This document shows positions 47,414 through 59,879 of a stretch of 64,000 nucleotides of DNA, piece after piece (within the stretch, counting starts at the first letter, position 1; each line of letters begins with the position of its first letter). The translations under genes were made by a program, and so were the position numbers. The notes beneath the pieces are model-generated. The model was given only the letters and a program-made list of their open reading frames with translations. It searched no databases and was not told the DNA's origin. The stretch is from Isoetes taiwanensis (lineage: Eukaryota > Streptophyta > Lycopodiopsida > Isoetales > Isoetaceae): contig JAJEKV010000046.1 of the NCBI GenBank assembly GCA_021234155.1, positions 1,726,298 to 1,790,297 of the forward strand. Direction: 5' to 3'.

Positions 47414-49109
47414 AATTCCTAAAGGTGAGCGTGCTATAAATTTCTTGGGAATATCAACCAACTTGTAACCAATACAACTATTGTGTTAGGTTGCCACTTT
47501 GTTTTGTACTTTATTATCTCTAATCGATTTGTTATCTTTTGAAGCAGCTATATTCAGTTCCAGATTTATACAAAAGATCATATAAATGGAGATAGAAGTA
47601 ATGGGTAGAAACATTTTTTGTAATGGCAAAGGCAAGTTTCTCGAGTTTTTGAACATACAACATTTATTTATTATGATGTTATGTCTAATAGTTTAAAGAT
47701 GCAATTTCAAGAAACTGAGGAATGTGACATCACTATATTTGCCATTAAAATTTTAGTGAAATAGCTTATTTGCTTTCAAATGACAAATTTGATTGGATCA
47801 GGTGGAAGACCTTGTTATGATCCATCCGAATGCAACATGAAGCCAAAAGAGATCTTTTCGCATGATTGTATTTATTGTTGCAAATTCCATATGAGGTGCA
47901 GTATCATTTGCAAATTTTATGATGATTGTAATCCTAAGATATTATATTGGAGTAACTTGCAAATTGGATTCTAGCTCTAAAGCATAGTGTTGTCTGCAGA
48001 TCTAATCATAACAGATGAGACTTTGGTTTGAGGACAATAGATTTTTCAGAGCTGACTGTACAGACTTGCTCATTTGCTTAAGTTTGACAACCTACTCAAT
48101 GATTCGAACCTTTGTCATGCATTGTATTTTTTTGAATCAATGCTACATTGAGCTTTTGTGCTACCATGTAGAGAGAAAGGAAATTGAGCTTTTGTGGCAC
48201 CATGTAGAGAGAAAGGGAAAAAACACTTAGTAAAAGCTCTGAAAGTTGTCAACACTCTTTTTCTTCCTGGCGTGATGTTAAAACTACTATCTATCTATCT
48301 CTTCATCAATATTCCTATGCGCACGCTACACCAAAAAAATTTCTCAAAATTAATGCATTGTATATAGATTTGTACTAAAGCCAACTTCGAAATATATAAA
48401 CAATCAATTTTTGAAGTTATTCCATGTTGTAATGATTCCTTTTTTACATAATTTATTTGATAATTGGCACAATGGTGGTTTGCTTCTAACTTAGTTTTCT
48501 AGGCATTCACTCCTTAATGTTCACATATCACCTTATTTGTATACTTAGGATCAATTACACAACCATTATATCAATTTAATGCTAATATAATGGACATTGC
48601 ACACCTTCCATTATGTTAGCATGTAACCTAACATAATGTTATAAAATGCATTCCCACAAGCTTTTAAGTTTAGTTATATTAACGTTTAACATAACAAAAT
48701 TTGTTAAGATTCGCATTTGCACACGAAGCTGTTAGGGACAATCCTCCGTCTCGACTTTACAGGTGGTTTGGTGTTGTGTTAGATATTGTTAGCCACAGGG
48801 ATACTTTGGAGTTTGACATCTATAACTTTAGTTTTTTACTTTAGTTTTTGACGAAGCTTCAAATAAGAGAATTGCGAATCAGATAATTGCATTGTTTCAT
48901 GCTAACTTATCACACTAGGATATAATTTGTACTGATCAGTATAGTCTTGTCAATGCCCTAATATTTTCTTATCAATCATCGTTCTTTCTTTTTGGTCAAG
49001 GAACATCTAGTTGGATCCAAAACAATGGACAGACTGCCTCCAATTCTAAGTGTTGTTACATAGTGGGATTTTGAATGTCAAGGAAAGTTAAATGTATAGC
49101 AACATGTTG
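47414..49109. other. 3' flank of the GNOM-like gene; a 40-bp tandem repeat
   Basis: No second gene seen. At 48147-48222 there are two copies of ATTGAGCTTTTGTG(C/G)(T/C)ACCATGTAGAGAGAAAGG. The rest is AT-rich. 3' UTR limits cannot be seen. Confidence 0.5.
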
Positions 49110-49917
49110 CAGCATATACATATTCTAAACGAGGTGCAACCTGGACTACCACAGTCGTCGGATTCACCGATCCTACAACTCAAATCGTACGTTGGAGCCT
49201 CCGGGCACCTCTCGTTTCCCTTATAGTCATTTATGATTGGAGGCGCCTATGATTTTGAAATATGAAATACGATTTCGCCTAAGGTTTTGAGGGAATATCG
49301 AACCTCTATACGGCTTTGCCTAAGATTTTAGAATATGAAATACGAGGGCTTGAACCCCTACCAAAATAACTTAATGTCCTAATAAGACTACTTTAACCAA
49401 TGTACCTAGTGAGTTAATGTGATTATTTTTTATTTTGAATCTATGTGTTTTTTTTTTATTTATTTTTTTTTATAACAACCCATTCAATTGTTCTAAGGAT
49501 ATATGGTCTATGGTTTCAGGAACTCTTATTTTTACATCCATATCAAATCCCCCTACATATTCTAAATGAGGTGCACCCTGGAGTACCACAGTCGTCCTAT
49601 TCGTCGATCCTACGGCCCAGATTATATGTTGGAGCCTCTGGGCACCTCTCGTTTTGCTTATAATCATTTATGATTGGAGGCGCCCATGATTTTGAAATAT
49701 GAAATACGATTTTGCCTAAGGTTTTGAGGGAATATCGAACCTCTATACGGCTTTGCCTAAGATTTCAGAATATGAAATACGAGGGCTTGAACCTCTACCA
49801 AAATAACTCAATGTCCTAATAAAACTACTTTAACCAATGTACCCAATGAGTTAATGTGATTATTTTTTATTTTGAATCTATGTTTTTTTTTTTTTTTTTT
49901 TTTTTTTTTATTATTAT
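49110..49917 (-). repeat. SINE-like tandem array C
   Basis: Two units of the same tRNA-derived family, opposite orientation. On the minus strand box B GGTTCAAGCCC lies at about 49346 and 49787, and box A TTAACTCA.TAGGTACATTGG and TTAACTCATTGGGTACATTGG near 49420 and 49860. The array ends at an uninterrupted T/A run at 49882-49911. It abuts a fragment of the Penelope-like element. Confidence 0.75.
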
Positions 49918-49977
49918 AAGATATTGTACTTAATTTGACCATGGCATGAGATGGGCTAAGGGTCAAAATAGTAGAAA
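49918..49977 (+). mobile_element. 60-bp fragment of the Penelope-like element
   Basis: Reverse complement of about 23320-23382 (ATATTGTACTTAATTTGACCATGGCATGAG...GGGTCAAAATAGTAG), the segment just inside the 3' repeat of the main copy. It ends sharply at unique DNA (TCTACAGCCCCC). Because it sits at the A/T-rich end of a SINE array, as the main copy does at 21.6 kb, the two insertions share a flanking context. Confidence 0.7.
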
Positions 49978-49979
49978 TC

Positions 49980-51089
49980 TACAGCCCCCATTCCATTATG
50001 CAGGCTAAAATGGCACCCCAAAATTGGACCTAATGTTAAGATCTGATTTACGGCGAAGTCGACTTTTACTCCACGCATAGCAGATCCTTGAGAAAAAAAA
50101 TCTAAGAAGAAAGTTTGGACCTAAGAATAAACTGGTAAATCTGGTAAATCTGGTAGGGTCGGATTTGGGTGCTAGACAACAAATAAACAATGACAATCTA
50201 TCTGAGTTTGGATAGGCGATTTTTAATCCTTAGATCAGTCGAAATGTAGATCGCACAGAAAAAGTTCCTAGATACAAAAACCAAGTGAAATTGGAAAATC
50301 ACCTTCTATAAAACTGGAAAATGTTCTACATAATCGAAACATCGAAAGAGAAGTAAAAAAAAAGTGTTAGGGTTCTACCATCTACCTGCTACGGCGGGAT
50401 TGCTCAAGGCAAAGGCTCTAACATAATAAGAACGGGCGTGCCCATCGCCGCCTTCAGGTCCCGCCTCTTCCCGCCAATGTTGAAACGTAGACAAATATGT
50501 CGGGCCGCGAGGGGAGAGATACGCTGTTTAAGGGGAGAGGGAACGCCGATGATGCGCTACATGCGCCTTCCCGCGACGCAACCCAACACCTTACCATTTT
50601 AAAAGATAAGATATCTTATTTACTTTCTCATACACACGCACACACCCCTTATACCATGGCTGCCTTTATTGGTCCTTCAATGTTATTCTCACGAGAGACT
50701 TGTCTAAACATTGGTCCACCGACTTGTTCAAATAAGATATTTGACTATCAAAATATATATAAAGCATTCACTTTGATTCTACTCTTCAAGATTCCTTGAT
50801 GCTCCATTGCATGCCCGCCAAATGTCAAAATTTTTTTTCGAGGAACATTTTTGCATTTTTGCATTTATTGAGGAGGAGCCACGGCCACGTGACTCCCCTC
50901 ACCTATGTCTTTCTTCCTCCTTCCTTCTGCGTCTACTCATTCTAGTTTAATATGCTTACAGATTTTGGAAGTGTCAAGGCAAGTGACTACTGCTTTAAGA
51001 GGAGCCAACATATCTTGCATGAAAGCAGGTATATGGCTGATCATTTGAAGGAATTCAGTTGCAGTAGCCATTTTTAAAACTCCATCTAT
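49980..51089. other. Intergenic; unidentified 100-codon frame
   Basis: A plus-strand frame (50497-50799, MSGREGRDTLFKGRGNADDA) has no recognisable domain and ends in sequence that does not look coding. I see no other feature. Confidence 0.35.
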
Positions 51090-51271
51090 GAGCGTCTTAT
51101 TTATCAACCACGATCATATTTGAACAAAAAAAATACAACGGGTTTTTGTGGACTTAACGAATTTTTTCGCGAGTGTCATGTTAAAGCCACATCGAGGGAA
51201 AAACTACACGGAGTTTTTTTTTTCATTTCATGTTGTTTCAAACATGACCATGGTTGTTAAATAAGACGCTC
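51090..51271. mobile_element. 182-bp MITE
   Basis: Terminal inverted repeat of about 35 bp: GAGCGTCTTATTTATCAACC...TTTGAA at 51090 against the complement of TTCAAA...TAAATAAGACGCTC at 51271, about 86% identical. No coding capacity. Flanks share CATCTA but offset by a few bases, so the target-site duplication is not secure. Confidence 0.65.
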
Positions 51272-51699
51272 GCTTCATCTACAGAAGATTTGAAGCCTCT
51301 GCCAATACTTGGTCCCACTCCTCCACATGGAAAGGTGCTTGATTTCACACGTTAACAATGTTAAAACTTGCAGTTACCAGAAATTGTATTAATATACAAA
51401 TGTGATGGGCACCTTGTAAATATACAATATCTCTGAAGTGAGCTTAGATACATCATGCCACACTCGACGATTTGCTGCTTAACCAATCTCAGAACGAAGT
51501 AGTGGCCGTAATGGGTGAGCAAACGTCTAGATTAGGGTTATCCCACAATTTGACATCCTTATGCACTGAGAGTGAAGAGCATACGGGTTTGGAAGGCCCT
51601 TCCTCTCCCACTCCTGCCTATTTGGTCTTGACATGAGCCCCCATCAAGGACGATCAAATGCCACAATATTCAACCCGCTTTCAATTGCAAGAGGATTCA

Positions 51700-52248
51700 T
51701 CACATGTCTCCAAGAGAACATGCCACCTCCGGCCATGTACAAGGACTACCCTTCACAACTAAAATCAGAATTATTTCGCATTCCGACAACTTGACCCTTC
51801 CTGATTTCTGAAATGGCAGGTCTATCTCAAGTATGCTTTCAAATTTAGATCCAACCACATGATTATATATTCCTGGCCACGCATTAAAACTAGGTGCACC
51901 AGTATCACTAAATGACTTGCTCAACAATGGGGTATAGATGGAATCCAAACTGGCTAAAGATGATGGTAATTTTTTCAATTTGGAAAGCTGATCGGCATGG
52001 CCATGAGTAGTAGCCACAAGCACTTGTCTCTAAGCATCATTAGCAACATAAACCTTATAATGCAACATAATGCCCTTGCATTGCATAAAAAGACTATCTT
52101 CATCAGCTAATATACAAGCAGGCACTACATTGTCTTTACATTTTGAATGCTTGGAGCTACCATTTCTATTGTTGGACTTCCAGAAATTGGCAGATGGCAA
52201 TGACTTTGAATGTTTTGTGGTATCTATTGATACTAACTTTGCACACAA
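51700..52248 (-). pseudogene. Unidentified minus-strand gene relic with one in-frame TAG
   Basis: One frame of 182 codons from 52248 (MCAKLVSIDTTKHSKSL) to 51700, broken only by TAG at 52030 (YVANDA-stop-RQVLVATTHGHADQL). Segments such as CKGIMLHYKVYV and LKKLPSSLASLDSIYTPLLSK look like real protein sequence, and the C-terminal part ends GSPCTWPEVACSLGDM. I do not recognise the family. It could be one exon of a larger gene. No splice signals were assigned. Confidence 0.4.
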
Positions 52249-52249
52249 A

Positions 52250-53089
52250 GACCTGTGGATAGGAAAGAGTATGCATTGGGATCAAGAACATTAAGTTGAA
52301 TATGTGAAAGGATGCAATGATATTTCTATTTCTTGCTACAAGGCTATAAAATATACCGCCTCATCATAGCGGTGATAAAAGGCAAGCTAGCCTTTGCCCG
52401 GCAACTTGCTTTGTATGCCACTACTTAAATGTCCCAAGGCAAAGACCATAGATGACAAGAACAAAAGTGGTATTCCTCGTGCTTGATGTCTAGGGCTTGA
52501 CCAAATATATCAACTGGGTTCAACTTGTCAAAACGCCAAAGATGCACTCTTTAATGACAAGAATCACCACGAGGCCACCCACCGACTACGAGTTGCCAAA
52601 CACGCCCATGGCGTAATCTAGGAATTCCACTGACAAAGATGTGTACCGCAAAGAGTGTTAAGGTATGTGATTATTTCTCATCCTTTTATTAGAAAGAAAA
52701 GAGGATGTGGAGTAGAACTTACAAATTTTATAATAAAATGATTTGACTAAAGATAGTAGAGGGATATCAAAACAAGGGATGTCCTCAAGCTATAGGTGGT
52801 CCAAATGATTTTAAAAAGAGAAGCAGGAGGTATAGCAAGTAAATGTAGAGAGCAACATACATGAAAGACCAACATCTCGCAGAATCGCGAACTCAGCATT
52901 GGAGCCGATGAGATGATTAACGAGCCCTGAAGCGTAATCAACATGAAAAATATGGTCCTTCCCGGCCTCTTCTCATACTTTCAAAGGTTCCTCGCTCGTG
53001 AGCCCATATTTCCTCAGAGATATGGATCCGACCTTTTATAAACCGGCCAAAACTATGAATCGATTTCTTCAAAAAAAAATGCCGCACCA
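52250..53089. other. Intergenic, nothing recognised
   Basis: No supported gene or repeat. Confidence 0.4.
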
Positions 53090-53360
53090 CCTAGCCGCAA
53101 GAATCGCGGTGAGCTTATGTCATGCTTCCGATCGCTTCATCCGTTGGACCCGTATAATGTGGGCCCAACATCACATTGGAGCTTCGGTCTGCCCTACTAG
53201 TTACCCAATTGGAACATCCGCGATCCAGAACGCACGAAACCGCCAGTTTACAGGGAACGATGTGTTCGGAGCAGTCACCAGCATATCCTAGATATATTCC
53301 AGCATATATTTAGGATATGCCACAAACCCACATAAGCCAGGGTTTACCCCCCTAGGAGCA
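53090..53360. repeat. Dispersed repeat, copy 2 (inverted relative to 29.8 kb)
   Basis: It shares TCCGTTGGACC, GGGCCCAACATCA, GGAACATCCG(C)GATCCAGAACGCACG and the palindromic CAGCATATCCTAGATATATTCCAGCATATA with the reverse complement of 29835-30125. Identity is perhaps 75-80%. No coding content recognised. Confidence 0.65.
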
Positions 53361-54538
53361 ACCCAAAAAGTGTGGCAAGGCACTTAGCACGTCACTCCCC
53401 AAAACTGAACGATTTTCTGCCTTATAAAATACACAAAATTTTACAGTAATTTAAAGCCAACGTTCATTACATACCCTTGACACCTAATGATTATTACATT
53501 TATGTAAGGTAAAATCGAAGCCGTCCATTTCTCGCTCACGAAAAGTTCTAGTGGCAAATATTGTGTGCCGAATTCCTAGGAATTCTAGCATTCTACCTGT
53601 TAAAGAAGTTTACCGGTCAAAATCTATGGGTTTCTTTAAACTTTTCCAAATGAAATCTAGATTTACAAAGGCCATTTGGCTATTATAGGGGATATACTTG
53701 GTTAAGTTTCTAGAGTTTGACTAAGTTGCTCTTGCGGAAAAGAATAAATAAAGGTAGTCCTTACTACAATTCACTTAATTAAAGTATATTCTTTGACACT
53801 TGCGATAATCCACGACATTAGCAAAAAGATCCGACCAACACACTCCCATAAGGCAAAGATCTTCATAATAACCAAGAATGGCACCCTCCCACAAGACAAG
53901 ACAAAACACAACCCCACAAAAACAGAGGACCATAACCTCCTCGGGCAACCATTCGTGCGCCAACGGCTTGTTGTATTGTGTAGCTTCTTGACTTGTATTT
54001 AGCATTGGTTATAAGGAAGTTATGAGGGAGACAAATGGTAAAGGCCACAAAGAGGCATAAAACCAACTCAACGAACTTGTAACTAAGATCCAGCCATTGA
54101 CAAGATTCCTATTATAATAGTACCTCATGTTTTGAAGCGTTAAAGTTCTAGCATACAGTTTGCAGTTTGCTGGTATCATAAAACTATGATGAGCACACAT
54201 AGATACAACGCTTTACACAGTTGGATATATAAACGTGCACGCATTTGAATTTACATAGTCATTTCCACATTCATCCCTGAATATACAATTGAGTGGTCTC
54301 CTAGGAAATGTTCATTTGTCTCCGGATTCTCCAAGGCCAAATGAGAAAAATGCATAGACCATAACATCTTTCAATAACTATAGTACTATCCCCCTCAGTA
54401 TTATAATGCTGGCCAACTAAATATAAATTGAACCCCTTCTATAGAGGAAAAATAATAGAATGTCAAATGAGTCCCCAAGGACTTACAATTTGCTTAAGGT
54501 CGAGACAAATGGAAATTCTTCAGTAACTTACATCTAGA
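53361..54538. other. 3' flank of BUB3, nothing else recognised
   Basis: AT-rich DNA downstream of the BUB3 stop (minus-strand gene). No clear coding frame. Likely includes the BUB3 3' UTR. Confidence 0.45.
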
Positions 54539-57146
54539 CTAAGCTTGAGCATACACTTTTGGTTTTGGCTTAACCTCTGCTTCGTTAACCCTGCGCACAT
54601 AAATTGCATCTGGCTCGTGTCTGTATGGAGAAAGAAAGCATGATCATACACCAATATTAAGGAATTACGACAACAAATTATGAACAGTCCAGCATCTCAC
54701 GGTTTTTCGCCCTCCTCAAACGTGTAGCTGGAAGCAATTGCCAGTAATTGACCATCCCTACTGAATGATAGTGCGGCGATGCTGGTAGGGTATCTTGAAT
54801 ACTGCAATAAAAGATGACTTTAGACTGAAACACAAGTCCATTTAGAAACTGGTCCAAACTCTAGTCAGCTGTGCATTAACCTACTGTCTGGACTATACTA
54901 AGTATTAAGCATAAGATTATTCAAAGATGCTAATTAGAAAGGAAAGGCGAGTACGAACCTGGTATAACCTCTTTTTGTTATTACCATCCCATAAATTTAC
55001 ATAACCATCACAGCCACCAGTTGCAAAAGTGCCATAGCTGCACAGAACATGGAACATCGCTACAATTACTGAAAACACCCTAGAAATTTTGTTCCTTCAT
55101 GAAAATGATAGTAACTTACATGGGGTGGAAAGCAATAGCGTTTACTGGATACACTGTGTCCCTGCCAGCCTCGGATTTACGATGGCATTTGAATGCATAT
55201 CTGTCAAAAGATCGCTATGATCTTAGTTTCCTTGGGCATCTATGTGTTAGCATTTCGTCTATCACCTTCTAGGAAGACCCACAGACATGCTTTAAAGACG
55301 GCAGATTCTACATTCTATATCTTTCCTTATGCCGTGCAAGGCCTTTACAAAGATGCAGAATCTTGCCCTGGTACTTGTGGATATTTGCATTTGAGGTGGT
55401 TTATGACTGCATAATTTTGGGATCGATTACTGAATATAGACCCATATTTCAAAATTGTTCAGCAAAAAAATAATCATGGAAGCCTCTTAGGAGCATAAAC
55501 ATGGATTCACAAACAAAGAGCTAAAATCAGGTTGTTAGGTATCCCAGATGATATAAATCAAAAAGCATTACATAGAACAACACTTGTTGTCTTGCAGCCA
55601 TGTAAACTTACTTCTTGAGTTGTCCTGCTTCTGAAAGATCAAAAAACTCCATTGCCACACGTCCTTCCACCGAACTAAGAGCATAACCTATCAAATCAAA
55701 GTAATTTTGTAATCAGTTCTCTAAGCCTCTTGAAAAGTTTGAGCTCCTATGAATTCTCAGGGCAAATGCAACAATCATACCTGTCCCATTTGGATAGCAA
55801 CGTACACATCTAGTCTGATACTTGAGAGAGGACTCTCTTTGCTGCTCTGGCTGTGACATATTTCTGAGATCATACACATTGATGTGCCTACCAGCTGTTG
55901 CAACAACTAAACGATGACCAACAAGTGACATTGAATATACACGCTCGGGCTGCTCATATGTACCAACTAATGCCTTTTCCTGCATGCTTGCAGCACGAGG
56001 ATCCCAACATTTTAAAGTTCTATCCCAACTCCCTGTAACGACTTGCCCTAGAACCACAGAAATGTCTCCTTCAGACTTCTGTTACAGAATAATTACAGTT
56101 AATAATGTTGACAAGCAGTTAAGTACCTGTAAGATGTGAATATTCAACACAACGAACGGCTTCATCATGAGTGCCTAAAATATCCTCCTTGGAAGTGGTA
56201 AAATCATACCTAAAGAGTAAACAAAAGTAGAGATAACTTCAAGAAAAATGCAATCCCTAAACTCAAACATATGCTTTGCATTTAGAAAAATGAGCCCATC
56301 AAAAGGCAAGTACAGTTATTTAGTCATAGGACATTCCATTAAAGAGAGCATATTCAAGAGTACTTCATCAGAATTCATCTTGACATGTTCTTTAATATCT
56401 TGATAAATCAGATGCTTAACCATTTAGACTAAGACACGAGATATTGAAAATGAGATAGCAAACCTTTTGACCACACTATCAGCGCCAGCACTAAAACCCG
56501 AAGAGTCGTCATGGAAACAGCAATCTAAGACAGGTCCTCTATGTGAAAACTGTCCCTTCAACACATTTTCAGTAGCATCATATAATCTTACTTTCTGCAC
56601 ACACACACACATTATATTAGCTATGCTTTAAGTATTAGGCTTTACACGAACCCTATCAAGAATGTCAATTTGTTTTCTTTAGGCACTTGAGAGTGAACGA
56701 AGAGCTCGCCACTCAAACAGTGCCATCTTACAACTAAAAAGTCTTAGTCTGAATCCATGTATTGGCATGGAATGTACCTACAGAGAAACTACAGAATGCA
56801 ATCTCAAGCATAACAAAAAGCCACAGATCTAATCAACTTTCCAAACCCCACTCCCTGCTCTGCCAGATAACGTGCGGGCTCAAATAAGCGATAAAACAAA
56901 TGATAATATACTATGCAATTGGTGCCCTGATAAACACAAAAACGAGAGACTTACAGTATCCCACGAAGAAACGAGAAGATGCTCGCTGTGATTAGAGAAA
57001 CGTATATTAGAAATGCCATCTGGAGGAGGGGATGTAAGCTCCTGTCCTGCCGCCGTAGGACCTACTCCAATTCCTTGAGCGCCAATCATGTTCTTCGGGT
57101 CATTGATCCAACGCTGTAAATGTCGGGCATGGGCATCCTCCGTCAT
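54539..57146 (-). CDS. BUB3: BUB3, WD40 mitotic spindle-checkpoint protein, nine exons
   Basis: Complete gene on the minus strand. Exons (high to low coordinate): 57146-56955, 56594-56464, 56209-56127, 56047-55781, 55687-55612, 55200-55120, 55037-54959, 54801-54701, 54620-54539. All junctions are GT-AG and phases agree, giving 363 residues. A TTG seven codons upstream of 57146 is open but not a start; ATG at 57146 is chosen. Matches to plant BUB3: [125 protein letters not shown], and C-terminal [24 protein letters not shown]3 is a beta-propeller that brings BUB1/BUBR1-MAD3 to kinetochores through their GLEBS motifs. The N-terminus carries about 28 residues ([17 protein letters not shown]...) beyond the usual start. 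No defect seen. Confidence 0.95.
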
Positions 57147-57339
57147 AGATATGGAGATCAAACCCAAACGGAATGGAGAAAAGTCGGAGCGGGAAGAATG
57201 TCTGTCTTTAAAACCCAGGACTAAAAGTATACTAAATTCTACATAGTTTTAGACGGCGCTGTACATATTAATGGTGTACCTATCAATGGTATACCTAAAT
57301 GGTGGACATATCATAGTTACGGGGATCCAAGTTCTCCCG

Positions 57340-57432
57340 TTCCGTTACAAGAAAGGCAATCTACATGCCTTTCCTGGCATGTCAACAGGGCTGCCAGGAA
57401 AGGCATGTAAATTGCCTTTCTTGTATACGGAA
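57340..57432. ncRNA. Long hairpin (miRNA-precursor-like or fold-back) upstream of BUB3
   Basis: Arm 57340-57379 (TTCCGTTACAAGAAAGGCAA...TTCCTGGCA) pairs with 57392-57432 (TGCCAGGAAAGGCATG...ACGGAA) over about 40 bp, with one mismatch and one bulge, around a 12-nt loop. Total 93 nt. It lies about 195 bp upstream of the BUB3 start, so it may sit in its promoter or 5' UTR. The near-perfect stem would suit a young miRNA-like locus or a short inverted-repeat element. No expression evidence. Confidence 0.45.
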
Positions 57433-57439
57433 CTAGTTC

Positions 57440-58987
57440 CTGGCAGGGCTCGAATTTAGTGGCCCACTGAACTAGGGAAAAATGCCGCCCCACATTTCTG
57501 GATTTCTTTGGATGTTTTTGCAAAATGATCAGAAAATTACCGTAATTTTTTTATTTAATCGAAAAATTTTAAGGATGACCGAATTTTTCGGGGCCAAACC
57601 CCCCTATTTTCGAACCATGGTTCCGGGGATTCGAGGGTTTAAGAGTTCCAGGCAGTGCTGGAATTTGATGGTCTGCCCTTAATTTTCTAAGGACGGGCAA
57701 AATAATTTTAATCCTTTTGCATGACACGAAGTTCGTAAATTTTAGCCTTTCAAATGCCATATAGGCCGCCAAATTCGTTTTGCGTTGGGAAAAGATATTT
57801 TGGCAATGGTTAGGACTAAGATTTCGGTATAGTATTGTATAGAAAAGGGTATATTTAGCCAACTTTGAGGAGCTTAATTGGTTTGTGGATGGATTTTTCT
57901 TGCCATGGATAGAAAGAAGAAAGGTATTTTATGGTTTTTTTTCGCCAGACTAGGACATGGATAAGATGTGATGCTGCTTTCCATTTGCAGCCTGGATTTT
58001 GGCGTCAACAGATTCGGTGAAGTCATGATTCCGTGAGCATTGGTGAAGCCATGCATTGGTGAAGCGGAGGGGATGATATTGTGGGGCTCACGGTGAGGTC
58101 GCGGATACCGCTGGAGGTTCGAATCCTCCAGCCAGAAATACTTGTAGCAGCACAGACTTCATGCCGATGCCTTGCTTTCTTTTTTCTTTTTTCTTTTTTC
58201 ATTTTTCTTGGGTGACATGATTTTTTTTTAAGCATTCCGGAAGGGGGGCTGGGGCAGAGGCAAGGAGAGCGGAAGCATCTGCTAGTTATAGAGATGAGAA
58301 TTGGCAAGACGAATTCGGCAAACTATATGGGGAACGGCTCGCTGCTTCAAGATGGGATGCGTACCACATGCTGGATGCTAACCATTGACAATTTTGGTCC
58401 TTGTTTGCATTTCTATTGTTTTAGGCAGTCTTTATTTCCTTTGGGCAGGGTGGGGATGAACCATTGCGGCCCAGGACTGGGAAGGGCGATTCCAGCAGCA
58501 TGTCCAGAACATGCATAGTCTGCGAACCTTTTCTTTTATTTGTGTTTTCCTGCCCTACGACCATGAGTTCGATCGAGACCTTAGGAAATGGCACGACATT
58601 TTTTCTCCAGAAAGATGTTGGCTGCTGATCCGGCATCATACCCAGGATATGCTCCAGATCCATGGCTGGCATTCAACCTCACAAGAATACCGATAAAAAT
58701 AGCAAAAAGACTAATTAAAACTGAATTAGTGGGGAAACTACTAAAATGCCATAGAAAAATTTGAGATGACATAAACCATTTTTCTTTTCCTAAAAATATA
58801 GAACAAAGCAAATTTTTATTATAAGTTCATAATTGACATAATCAAGTTTAACGTTATAGATCTAGAGCAAAACAAAAATAGTAGTTTAAATTCTTAAAAT
58901 CAATCACATCAACTTATTCAAGTGGCATTGCTCTCCTCTATTTCGATTCATACTAGTCCTTGTAGCCAGTCTATGCTTTCAAATTGT
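57440..58987. other. Intergenic with a tRNA T-arm-like element
   Basis: No gene supported. At about 58109-58130, GCTGGAGGTTCGAATCCTCC forms a perfect T-arm with box B GGTTCGAATCC, but no acceptor or D arm fits around it, so I do not call a tRNA. Several short open frames (58294-58518, 58511-58696) match nothing I know. Confidence 0.45.
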
Positions 58988-59230
58988 TCATTTCCACAAT
59001 GATGCACACATTGTGGCATCAAGTGCTTCTAAGTTCATGTTAGATCTTGTAGCACACTTAATAGCATTTAGGCGGGAGAAACCTCTCTCATAAGAGGTCA
59101 TGTCTTCAGGAATGACCATACAACACTGCCATAACTTCGTCAATGCTGGGAAATTGTCCCACCAACTGTCATATGTTCCACTTTCATCTCTACAAATAGT
59201 CAAGCTACCACCATCCCTTTGTTCTTGGCA
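58988..59230 (-). pseudogene. hAT transposase C-terminal (dimerisation domain) fragment
   Basis: The minus-strand translation includes TSYERGFSRLNAIKCATRSNM followed by LEALDATMCASLW. This is the SxERGFSxMNRIKT...L..ALM.I pattern of the hAT C-terminal dimerisation domain. No catalytic region nearby. The adjacent plus-side DNA contains degenerate tandem copies of the upstream part of the same segment. Confidence 0.7.
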
Positions 59231-59660
59231 GCAGTAAAAAGTATCTCAACGAAGTCTTCCCTCTCACCTCTCAGCTCTCACTCAAACATGAGGTCGTGCT
59301 TACAGGAATGACCATACAACACTGCCATAACTTCATCAATGTTGGGAAACTGTCCCACCAACTGTCACATGTTCAACTTTCATCTCTACAAATAGTCCAA
59401 GCTACCACCATCTCTTTGTTCTTAGGAACCATAAAAAGTGTCTCAACGAAGTCGTAAAAAGTGTCTCAGCAAAGTCTTCCCTCTCACCTCTCACTCAAAC
59501 ATCACCTCTCACTCAAACGTCTAACCATACAACACTGCCATAACTTCATCAATGCTGGGAAACTGTCACATGTTCCAGTTTCATCTTTACAAATAGTTCC
59601 AGCCACCGTCATCTCTTTGTTCTTGGCAGCTGTAAAAAGTGTCTCAACGAAATCTCCCTC
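59090..59660. repeat. Three tandem copies derived from the hAT fragment
   Basis: Units of about 190-240 bp share ACCATACAACACTGCCATAACTTC(G/A)TCAATG, CATGTTC.A.TTTCATCT.TACAAATAGT and GTAAAAAGTGTCTCAACGAA. Unit starts are near 59115, 59308 and 59524. The first unit is the minus-strand hAT coding segment; the others are diverged duplicates. Confidence 0.75.
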
Positions 59661-59879
59661 TCAGCCCTCAGCCACCACCATCTCTCTGTTCTTGGCAGCT
59701 GTAAAAAGTGTTTCAACTACGTCTCAGCCCTCGGGCACCCTCGGGCATCGCCCTCGCCCTTGCCCTTGCCCTCGCCCGCTCCCTCTCCCTCTCCCGCTCT
59801 CTCTTTCTCTTTGTTCTTTTCTCAACGACGTGCTCACTCTCGTGGCAAGCAACTTCTCCAATCATTCCTCACTCTTGTT

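Noticed and set aside
58050-58140. Complete tRNA gene
   Set aside because: Only the T-arm fits; no acceptor stem, D arm or anticodon arm can be folded around it.
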